From Deltaproteobacteria bacterium (GTDB taxonomy: Bacteria; Myxococcota_A; Polyangia; Haliangiales; SHYZ01), in contig JACQUZ010000049.1 of the NCBI GenBank assembly GCA_016210055.1, positions 1 through 64,000 of the forward strand: 64,000 bases of DNA. Reading direction: 5' to 3'. Shown here piece after piece: positions 57,282 through 64,000 of the stretch (the stretch's first letter is position 1; the number at the start of each line of letters is the position of its first letter). The position numbers and the translations under genes were made by a program. The notes under the pieces are model-generated. The model was not told the DNA's origin and made no database searches. It worked only from the letters and a program-made list of their open reading frames with translations.

Positions 57282-57338
57282 GTTTGTGCCTATGTGAGTC
57301 ATCGAGGAGACAAGTAGCCGAGCGAGCCGATCGTCAGC

Positions 57339-57806
57339 ATGCCGAACCCATTGGTCGAAAAGATCCGAGATGTCGTCACGCCTCCAGCCGAGGCGGCCGG
57401 CTACGAGGTCGTCGACGTGGAATGGAAGCGCGAGCAATCGGGTTGGGTACTTCGGCTATTTGTCGACAAGCCATCCGGTGTATCCCATTCTGACTGCGAG
57501 CGGCTTAGCCGAGAGATTTCAGCCGTTCTCGACGTCCATGACCTAATCCCCCACGCGTACAGCCTTGAGGTGTCGAGTCCGGGGCTAAACCGACCACTCC
57601 GCACGATAGACCACTTTCGGCGCTTCGTTGGGCAGCAGGCTAGGGTCAGGCTTCGCATCGGGACAGAGGGGCGCAGGAATTTCGTTGGAACCATCACCGG
57701 AGTGGATGACACTGGCGAAAAAGTGATTCTCAAGGTAGATGGTCAGGAGTTCGCCCTTCCACTGGCGGATCTCGACAAAGCAAGCTTGGAGTACAGGTTC
57801 AAGTGA
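57339..57806 (+). CDS. rimP: Ribosome maturation factor RimP
   Basis: 155 residues, usual length. Blocks: PPAEAAGYEVVDVEWKRE, LRLFVDKPSGVSHSDCE, SLEVSSPGLNRPLRT and ILKVDGQEFALPLADLDKASL. It helps 30S subunit assembly. First gene of the rimP-nusA-ylxR-infB-ylxP-rbfA-nrnA operon, preceded by an intrinsic terminator in its leader. No strong Shine-Dalgarno is visible in front of ATG 57339. Confidence 0.95.
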   Translation: MPNPLVEKIRDVVTPPAEAAGYEVVDVEWKREQSGWVLRLFVDKPSGVSHSDCERLSREISAVLDVHDLIPHAYSLEVSSPGLNRPLRTIDHFRRFVGQQARVRLRIGTEGRRNFVGTITGVDDTGEKVILKVDGQEFALPLADLDKASLEYRFK

Positions 57807-57850
57807 AGGCCGGCTAGCCGAGCGCAAGCCAAGAAGAGAAAGATACGAAG

Positions 57851-59311
57851 ATGCAGCCGAATCTCAACATGGTCATCGATCAGGTCGGGAAGGATAAGAA
57901 CATCGATCGCAGGATTCTTGTCCAAACCCTCGAGCAGGCCATCCTAACTGCAGCCAAGAAGACCTTCGGCCCGCACCGCGAAATGGAAGCGCAGTACAAT
58001 GAGGACACCGGCTCGGTGGACCTGTTCCTGATCGTCAACGTGGTCGAAAAGGTGGGGACACCGGGGCGCGAGATATCGCTCCAAGACGCCAAGGCGAATG
58101 GGCTGGATGCCGAGCTGGGAGACGAGCTCCTTTTCCAAATCTTTTATCGGCCTGAAGACTCGGAGAAAGCCGAGGAGCAAGACGAGAAGTTCGGCGACCT
58201 GCTCGAACTCAAGAACGCCTACAAGAACTTCGGTCGGATCGCTGCACAAACTGCCAAGCAGGTCATCTACCAGCGCGTTCGTGAGGCAGAGCGCGAGAAT
58301 ATTTTTAACGAGTACAAGGATCGGAAAGGCGAGCTGATCACCGGCATCGTGCGCCGCTTCGAACGCGGGAATATTATCGTCGACCTGGGGCGAGCCGAGG
58401 CGATTCTGCCCGTGCGTGAGCAGGTCCCTCGCGAGTCCTATCGTGCGGGCGACCGCATCGTCGCGTACGTCTTAGATATCGACAAGGCGGCCCGCGGCCC
58501 GCAGATAATATTGTCGCGAACCCACAAGGGCCTTCTCGAAAAGCTATTTGAGATGGAGGTGCCCGAGATCTATGAAAAGATCGTGCGCATTGAGTCGTCG
58601 GCGCGCGAGCCCGGCGCCCGCGCCAAGATTGCGGTATCATCGCGGGACCGCGACGTGGACCCGGTCGGTGCTTGCGTGGGCATGAAGGGCTCACGTGTCC
58701 AAGCAGTCGTCCAGGAGTTGCGCGGGGAAAAGATCGACATCGTTCCTTACGACGAAGATCCCGCTCGTTTCGTGTGCAACGCCATTGCGCCTGCCGAGGT
58801 CTCGCGCGTCATCATCGACGCCGAAGGGCACCGGATGGAGCTCGTCGTCCCAGACGACAAGCTGTCCTTGGCCATTGGCAAGAAGGGGCAGAACGTCCGT
58901 CTCGCTTCCCAACTCACCGGGTGGAAAATAGATATTCACTCGGAGTCAAAAATCCGCGAGCTCGAGGCCCAGGCGAAGGCTGCCATGGCGGCCTTACCGG
59001 ACGTGGGCGACGACTTGGCCGAGACGCTCTTCAAGCTGGGCTGGCGCTCGGTTCCTGACCTGGCCGAAGCGGTTCCCGAAGAGCTCGCAGCGGTACCTGG
59101 GCTCGGCGGAGTTGACTCGGCTCGTCGAATCATCGACTCGGCGAGACGATGGATCGACGAGGAGCGGCAACGCCAGCAGGCTGCCCGAGAGGAGAGCCAG
59201 CGGCGAGCGTCGTTGCCGGCTGAGGCGCCTCGGCAACCGCCGACGGACGGTGGTGCGCTTGGAGGGCAGGGGACGCCCTCCGATACTTCTGTCGATGAGG
59301 GCTGGACGTAG
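57851..59311 (+). CDS. nusA: Transcription termination/antitermination factor NusA
   Basis: 486 residues. N-terminal RNA-polymerase-binding domain (1-130), S1 domain (about 135-200, [21 protein letters not shown]), two KH domains ([39 protein letters not shown]), and a C-terminal helix-hairpin-helix-like region (about 370-435) with a Gln/Arg/Glu-rich tail. It modulates pausing, termination and antitermination with NusB. It may control its own operon through the leader terminator. Confidence 0.97.
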   Translation: MQPNLNMVIDQVGKDKNIDRRILVQTLEQAILTAAKKTFGPHREMEAQYNEDTGSVDLFLIVNVVEKVGTPGREISLQDAKANGLDAELGDELLFQIFYRPEDSEKAEEQDEKFGDLLELKNAYKNFGRIAAQTAKQVIYQRVREAERENIFNEYKDRKGELITGIVRRFERGNIIVDLGRAEAILPVREQVPRESYRAGDRIVAYVLDIDKAARGPQIILSRTHKGLLEKLFEMEVPEIYEKIVRIESSAREPGARAKIAVSSRDRDVDPVGACVGMKGSRVQAVVQELRGEKIDIVPYDEDPARFVCNAIAPAEVSRVIIDAEGHRMELVVPDDKLSLAIGKKGQNVRLASQLTGWKIDIHSESKIRELEAQAKAAMAALPDVGDDLAETLFKLGWRSVPDLAEAVPEELAAVPGLGGVDSARRIIDSARRWIDEERQRQQAAREESQRRASLPAEAPRQPPTDGGALGGQGTPSDTSVDEGWT

Positions 59312-59329
59312 ACAAAAGTTCAGCTACAT

Positions 59330-59578
59330 TTGCCGATTCGAACTTGCACAGGATGTGGGAAGACAGGTGAGAAAGTGCAAATGCTGCGCGTCGTGCGTTC
59401 ACAAGGAAAAGTCGCCGTGGATCCTCGGCAGGTATTGCCTGGGCGCGGTGCCTACGTTCACCGCGACGCGACATGTATTGAGGTAGCGGTCAAGCGAGGA
59501 GGGCTTACCAGGACGTTGCGATGTGAGGTTCCCTTTTTGCTGGCGACTGCGCTATTGAATCCATGCAAAGAAGTCTAG
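59330..59578 (+). CDS. ylxR: YlxR/DUF448 RNA-binding protein
   Basis: 82 residues from TTG 59330, the only start codon after the nusA stop in the same frame. Family marks: [39 protein letters not shown]. Bacterial YlxR binds RNA and sits between nusA and infB, as here. No clear ribosome site. It ends 17 bases before the chosen infB start. Confidence 0.9.
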   Translation: MPIRTCTGCGKTGEKVQMLRVVRSQGKVAVDPRQVLPGRGAYVHRDATCIEVAVKRGGLTRTLRCEVPFLLATALLNPCKEV

Positions 59579-59595
59579 AGGAACGAAGGATTTTC

Positions 59596-62500
59596 ATGAT
59601 GCACACGACGGGCGATCGCGTGGTAGGGGGCGGCAAGCCTAGTGCCGGAGACGGCGGGTCCGGCGTCAAGACGATGCGCGTCTACGAGATGGCAAAGGAA
59701 GTCGGCCTGGCCAACAAGGAATTGGTGGCCAAGATCCGCACCTTGGGCATCGAGATCAAGAACCACATGTCCGCGCTGGAGCCCGAAGACGTCATGCGGA
59801 TTCGCCGTGCGCTCGACAAGGAGCGCCAAGAGAACACGGTGACGGAGCGCATCCAGCCTACGGTAATCAGGCGCCGAAACAAGATGACCGGGAACCCTGC
59901 AGGAGATACGGTGCCTGCGCCCTCACGCGAACGGCAGGCGTTTACCACCGATTCGGCTCAGAAGGCATTGGACGTGGCCACCCACGACGCCGAAGTGCGC
60001 GAAGCAGCTTCACGTCCTGCGGCGACTGTTCCTTCCAAGCTACCCACTACAGCTCCCGGACCGAGGGAGTCGGCTCGTGAATCATCCGTAGCGTCGGAAT
60101 CCCAGTTGCGTGACGAGGATTCCCGCGCCCCATCCACCGCGGTGCAAGGCGAAGTCAAGCCAGTAGTTCTTCCAGAAGCAATCCAGGAAGCTCCACGGGT
60201 GCGCCATGAGGACCCGGAGCGTATTCCGGTGTCCCTGGAGTCCCGCGAGGCACCTGAGTCCACCCCGGTTATTCACGAGGTACCACGACTCGAACAGGTG
60301 GTCGCAAAGGCCAGCGAAACGAAGATCGAGCCGACGAGGGGGCCAGAGCAAGTCGAGCCACGGGTCGAGAAGTTTGAAGAAAGGTCACCTGTCGGCACGC
60401 CCGAGCGAGTCGCTGCAAGTGCGGCAGAGTCAACGAACGTCGCTGCAAAGAACGAACGCAGTGCTTTCGCTTCCACGTCGCGTTCTCCGGAGCCGAAGGG
60501 GCAAGCCACGGGGCCAGTCACGGAAAAGGCACTAAAGACTCCGCAGGTGCGGCCACGCCCCATGACAACGTCCGAAACAAGATCTCCAGGCCAGGGCCCA
60601 TCACACGCAAGGCCGATGCAGCCCGCTCCCGGGCACCATGCGCACAAGGGGGGTGACGAGCACGTGGAGCGTCTGCGCCCCAAGACTCAATTCGAAATCG
60701 AGCTAGAGCGGGCACGCCAGGCCACGGCCGCCAAGCAGGCAGCCCTCGCGGCCCAGAAAGCCGCCGAAGCCGAGCGTCCTTCCATGCCGGGGCGTCCGGC
60801 GGTGGGAACCATCATCGAGTTGCCGTTGCCACGCATTCAAATCACCGAGCGGGGCCCTGGCGGGCGACCTCTGCAGCCCCAGGGACGCATCCCCGTGCCG
60901 GGCACGCCCCCTGCGACCACGGACCGTGGCAAGTGGGCCGAGCAACAGCGAGGTGGCGGGCGCAAGCAGGACCTGGGCGCCAAGAAGAAGCTTCCACCCG
61001 GCAAGAAGGCCCGATCCACGATGATTACGACGCCTGCAGAGCACAAGCGCGTCATCAAGATGGACGAGTCCGTTTCTGTTTCCGAGCTCGCCCGGCAGAT
61101 GGGCATCAAGGCAACCGAGGTGCTCAAGAAGCTCTGGTCCATGGGCATGGTGGGCGTAAACATCAACCAGTCGATCGACTATGAGACCTCGTCCCTCCTG
61201 GCGAGCGAGTTTGGTTACGAGGTTCAAAGCACCGCATTCCAAGAAACCGCGGTGTTCGCCGAGGCTGAGGACAAGCCAGAGGACCTGGTGTTCCGCGCTC
61301 CGGTAGTGACCGTCATGGGGCACGTCGACCACGGCAAGACCTCCATCCTCGACGCCATTCGTCATACCGATGTGGCGGCTGGTGAGGCAGGCGGCATCAC
61401 CCAGCACATCGGCGCGTACCGCGTCAGCACGTCGGGGATCGGAGATGTGGTGTTCCTCGACACGCCAGGCCATGCGGCCTTTACCGCGATGCGAGCACGC
61501 GGCGCCCAGGTGACGGATATCGTCATCCTGGTGGTCGCTGCCGATGACGGCATCATGCCGCAGACTGTCGAGGCATTGAACCACGCCAAGGATGCCGAGG
61601 TGCCCATCGTTGTCGCGGTCAACAAGTGCGACAAGCCGCAGGCCAATCCTGATCGCGTGCGCACCCAGCTCGCCGAGCATGGTCTGGTTCCGGAGGAGTG
61701 GGGCGGCGACACCATGTTCGTGAACGTGTCGGCGTACACCAAGCAAGGGGTCGACAAGCTCCTCGAGGCGGTACAGCTCCAGGCCGAGCTCCTCGAACTC
61801 AAGGCCAACCCGAAGAAGCTCGCCAAGGGGGCGATTGTCGAGGCCAAGCTGGATCGGAACCGCGGCCCCATGGCGACGGTCCTCGTGCAGGAAGGAACTC
61901 TACGGGTCGGCGACATTGTGGTCACCGGCGAGCACATGGGCAAGGTGCGCGCCATGCTGAACGACAAGGGCTCGAACGTCACCGAGGCTGGCCCCTCGAC
62001 CCCAGTCGAGCTGCTCGGACTCGACGGAGTTCCCGAGGCGGGTGACCTGCTCCACGCAGTGGACGATGAGAAGTCCGCCAAGTCGGTCATTGAGCACCGC
62101 CGCGAGCAGCGCCGAAAGAAGGAGCTTGCACAGACGGGTAGGGTTTCGCTCGAGAATATTCTCGAGAAAATCCAGGAGGGTCAGGTCAAGGAGCTCAAGA
62201 TCGTTCTCAAGACGGACGTGCAGGGCTCGGCAGAAGCCCTCAAGGAGGCGCTCTCCAAGCTCTCCACCGAGCAGGTCAAGGTCAACGTCATTCAGGCCGG
62301 CGTCGGCGGAATCACCGAGTCGGACGTCAATCTGGCCAAGGCAGGTGGCGCGATCATCATTGGTTTCCATGTCCGGCCTGCAGGCAAGACGTCTCAGCTT
62401 GCAGAGCAGGAGGGCGTGGACATCAAGCTCTACGACATCATTTACGAGGCGATCGACGAGGTGAAGAAGGCGATGGTCGGTCTTCTCGCCCCGATCAAGA

Positions 62501-62799
62501 AAGAACGCGCCCTCGGCAAGGTCGAAATCAGGGACGTTTTCAACATTCCTAAGATCGGAACCGTCGCAGGTTGTGCCGTCATCGAAGGGAAAATCACCAG
62601 GCAGGCACTTGTTCGGTTGGTTCGCGACAGCGTGCAGGTGTACAGCGGAAGGCTGGGGAGCCTGAGGCGCTTCAAGGACGATGTCCGGGAGGTGTCCCAG
62701 GGATACGAGTGCGGCCTAACGATTGAGGGGTACAACGACATCAAGATCGGCGATGTGGTAGAGGCTTACGAAATCGTCGAGGAAGCTCCGACTCTGTAG
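59596..62799 (+). CDS. infB: Translation initiation factor IF-2
   Basis: 1067 residues from ATG 59596 (AAGGA 6 bases before); an in-frame ATG at 59563 is inside ylxR. N-terminal IF2N helix ([19 protein letters not shown]), then about 350 residues of Pro/Glu/Ser/Ala-rich linker. The GTPase domain follows: GHVDHGKT at 575-582, [16 protein letters not shown] and NKCDKP; domains II-IV end at VEAYEIVEE. It brings initiator tRNA to the ribosome. The linker is longer than in E. coli IF-2 (890 residues). Confidence 0.97.
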   Translation: MMHTTGDRVVGGGKPSAGDGGSGVKTMRVYEMAKEVGLANKELVAKIRTLGIEIKNHMSALEPEDVMRIRRALDKERQENTVTERIQPTVIRRRNKMTGNPAGDTVPAPSRERQAFTTDSAQKALDVATHDAEVREAASRPAATVPSKLPTTAPGPRESARESSVASESQLRDEDSRAPSTAVQGEVKPVVLPEAIQEAPRVRHEDPERIPVSLESREAPESTPVIHEVPRLEQVVAKASETKIEPTRGPEQVEPRVEKFEERSPVGTPERVAASAAESTNVAAKNERSAFASTSRSPEPKGQATGPVTEKALKTPQVRPRPMTTSETRSPGQGPSHARPMQPAPGHHAHKGGDEHVERLRPKTQFEIELERARQATAAKQAALAAQKAAEAERPSMPGRPAVGTIIELPLPRIQITERGPGGRPLQPQGRIPVPGTPPATTDRGKWAEQQRGGGRKQDLGAKKKLPPGKKARSTMITTPAEHKRVIKMDESVSVSELARQMGIKATEVLKKLWSMGMVGVNINQSIDYETSSLLASEFGYEVQSTAFQETAVFAEAEDKPEDLVFRAPVVTVMGHVDHGKTSILDAIRHTDVAAGEAGGITQHIGAYRVSTSGIGDVVFLDTPGHAAFTAMRARGAQVTDIVILVVAADDGIMPQTVEALNHAKDAEVPIVVAVNKCDKPQANPDRVRTQLAEHGLVPEEWGGDTMFVNVSAYTKQGVDKLLEAVQLQAELLELKANPKKLAKGAIVEAKLDRNRGPMATVLVQEGTLRVGDIVVTGEHMGKVRAMLNDKGSNVTEAGPSTPVELLGLDGVPEAGDLLHAVDDEKSAKSVIEHRREQRRKKELAQTGRVSLENILEKIQEGQVKELKIVLKTDVQGSAEALKEALSKLSTEQVKVNVIQAGVGGITESDVNLAKAGGAIIIGFHVRPAGKTSQLAEQEGVDIKLYDIIYEAIDEVKKAMVGLLAPIKKERALGKVEIRDVFNIPKIGTVAGCAVIEGKITRQALVRLVRDSVQVYSGRLGSLRRFKDDVREVSQGYECGLTIEGYNDIKIGDVVEAYEIVEEAPTL

Positions 62800-62808
62800 C
62801 CACGCATC

Positions 62809-63174
62809 ATGGTGGTTGGCGCATGCAGGCTCACCTTGATGGTCTCGGAATCCCATTCGCTCAAGGAGAAGCGGATGGTGCTCCGGCGCATCAAGGACCG
62901 CACCCGGCTTAAGTTCAACGTCGCAATCGCCGAGGTGGGGGATCAGGACGCCTGGCAGCAGGCCACATTGGGTTTTGCCGTGGTGGCCAACGATCGCGCC
63001 TTTGTGGAGTCCATGGTGGAGAAAATCATCCGCTTCATCGACGACCTGGCGGTAGCCAAGATTACCTCCGACGAGAAGGACATCATTCATTACGCTGAGG
63101 GGGAAGAGCTTGTATCCGCCGACAATTGGACCCACTGGGAGCCACCGGTGACCGGCCGCCCGGGGAAGAAATGA
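62809..63174 (+). CDS. ylxP: DUF503/YlxP-like protein
   Basis: 121 residues. Family start MVVGACRLTLMVSESHSLKEKRMVLRRIKDR (quoted in part: SHSLKEKR is the hallmark), then KFNVAIAEVGDQDAWQQATLGFA. The family is about 90-100 residues; this one has about 20 extra at the C-terminus. It lies between infB and rbfA, as in Bacillus. A role in 30S maturation with RbfA is suspected but not established. It overlaps rbfA by 4 bases. Confidence 0.9.
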   Translation: MVVGACRLTLMVSESHSLKEKRMVLRRIKDRTRLKFNVAIAEVGDQDAWQQATLGFAVVANDRAFVESMVEKIIRFIDDLAVAKITSDEKDIIHYAEGEELVSADNWTHWEPPVTGRPGKK

Positions 63175-63533
63175 GCGGTCCTCGTGCCGCCAAGATGGCG
63201 GCGGCGATCCAGAAGGAGCTCGCCATCCTCCTGCGCGAGGAGGTCAAGGACCCTCGTTTCCACGCCGCTGGACTCGTGACAGTCACCCAGGTTCTTCTGT
63301 CCCCAGACCTTCGTGTCGCTACGGTGCTGGTTTCGTTCGCCTTCGGCGAGGACGGAGTGGTGGAGAGCGCGCTCCGCGGGCTCGATCGGATGTCTGGATT
63401 TCTTCGCGGCGAGGTTGGGCGCCGGTTGGGGCTAAAGCGGAGCCCCGAGCTTCGATTCAAGCACGACCGATCCGCTGAGCACGTTGCACAAATCGATAGG
63501 CTCCTAAGAGGCGAGGAGGGGCCTAATGACTGA
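63171..63533 (+). CDS. rbfA: 30S ribosome-binding factor RbfA
   Basis: 120 residues from ATG 63171, overlapping the previous gene; the frame extends upstream without homology. Blocks: MAAAIQKELAILLREEVKDPR, VTVTQVLLSPDLRVATVLVSF and LGLKRSPELRFKHDRSAEH. The KH-like fold assists late 16S rRNA maturation. It overlaps nrnA by 8 bases. Confidence 0.94.
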   Translation: MSGPRAAKMAAAIQKELAILLREEVKDPRFHAAGLVTVTQVLLSPDLRVATVLVSFAFGEDGVVESALRGLDRMSGFLRGEVGRRLGLKRSPELRFKHDRSAEHVAQIDRLLRGEEGPND

Positions 63534-64000
63534 CTTGAAGAGGGGAGCAGAGCTCCTCGTGGCGGCGCGGAGGGTGCTGGTCACCTGCCACCTCGCGCCG
63601 GATGGCGACGCGACCGGGTCGATGTCGGCATTGGCGGCGCTCCTCCGCGAGCAGGGCCGAGCGGTGACGGTCTACAACCCGGATCCGATTCCTCGCGCCC
63701 TTCGATTCCTGCCTCACGTGGGGAGGATCGTCCATTCTCTACCCCATGACGCGAGGTTCGACCTCACGATCGTCCTGGATTGTGGGGATCGCAAGCTCCT
63801 CGGGGACAAGTTTCCTCCTGCCGAGGTGACGGGTCCACTCTTGGTGCTCGATCATCATGCGTCAGCATCTCCATTTGGCGACATGTACGCCTGTGATCCG
63901 GCAGCTGCGTCGGTGGGCGTGCTGATCGCTCGCTTGGCCAAGATCCTCGGGTGGGCGCTTTCCCGGGAATCAGCGCCCGGAATATACACGTCCCTCGTTG
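63526..64000 (+). CDS. nrnA: DHH-family phosphoesterase, NrnA-like (N-terminal part)
   Basis: The gene runs off the window; 158 codons are visible from ATG 63526, with GAGGAGGGG 5 bases in front. DHH motifs: LVTCHLAPDGDATGSMSAL, VLDCGDR and DHH at 109-111 (LLVLDHHAS). NrnA hydrolyses short oligoribonucleotides (nanoRNA) and 3'-phosphoadenosine 5'-phosphate. Its place after rbfA is common. The C-terminal DHHA1 half is outside. Confidence 0.9.
   Translation, partial: MTDLKRGAELLVAARRVLVTCHLAPDGDATGSMSALAALLREQGRAVTVYNPDPIPRALRFLPHVGRIVHSLPHDARFDLTIVLDCGDRKLLGDKFPPAEVTGPLLVLDHHASASPFGDMYACDPAAASVGVLIARLAKILGWALSRESAPGIYTSLV

Noticed and set aside
60703..61746. 347-codon minus-strand open frame
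   Set aside because: Antisense to infB; a shadow of a highly conserved gene.

Overview
The window is one contiguous, gene-dense stretch of bacterial chromosome with high GC (roughly 60-65 % by eye). No gap between genes exceeds about 215 bases, and there is no rRNA, tRNA, CRISPR array or insertion sequence that I can support. The content suggests a delta-proteobacterial / Myxococcota-type Gram-negative organism: a yceD-rpmF-plsX-fab-rib run, MCE lipid-transport genes, a chemosensory operon with a HEAT-repeat protein, many lipoproteins, a TonB-dependent receptor and paired TldD/PmbA. The lower rank is not decidable from the sequence.

Layout. 1-1846: end of an Mla-type lipid-transport operon (ATPase C-terminus, MCE-domain protein). 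1863-13946: a long + strand housekeeping run led by a near-consensus promoter (yceD, rpmF, plsX, fabH, fabD, fabG, acpP, fabF, rpiB, nrdR, ribD, ribE, ribBA, ribH, nusB, then an M17 N-domain orphan). It couples fatty-acid synthesis to riboflavin synthesis. 14033-25194: a chemosensory operon (receiver, CheA, two CheW, degenerate receiver, HEAT-repeat protein, CheR, CheB) followed by a coiled-coil/GAF protein, another receiver and a Xer recombinase. No chemoreceptor is encoded in the window. 25222-29745 (- strand): TonB-dependent receptor plus two lipoprotein substrate-binding proteins of different families, with no permease or ATPase.

29929-37464 (+): site-2-type protease, an 11-bp tandem repeat, scpA, scpB, a pseudouridine synthase, a tandem BMC-fold protein, tldD, pmbA, a methyltransferase and a small lipoprotein. 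37514-38341 (-): CysQ-like phosphatase. 38467-40146 (+): a polytopic membrane protein. 40166-45208 (-): a MarR-led acyl-CoA catabolic operon (MarR, BKACE enzyme, carboxyltransferase, acyl-CoA dehydrogenase, MaoC hydratase) with a palindromic operator across the marR start codon. 45299-47869 (-): a secreted HEAT-repeat protein.

47959-55753 (+): queA, tgt, yajC, secD, secF, recJ and a small membrane protein, i.e. queuosine tRNA modification plus the Sec accessory complex. 55769-57130 (-): small lipoprotein and a Nit-type amidase. 57252-64000 (+): a strong intrinsic terminator/attenuator, then the rimP-nusA-ylxR-infB-ylxP-rbfA-nrnA translation/transcription operon, running off the window inside nrnA.

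The items most worth a second look are the receptor-less Che/HEAT cluster with its degenerate receiver, the orphan tandem BMC protein, the RibBA with an altered GTP-cyclohydrolase II loop, the MarR/BKACE operon with its start-codon operator, and the TonB receptor paired with two binding proteins.
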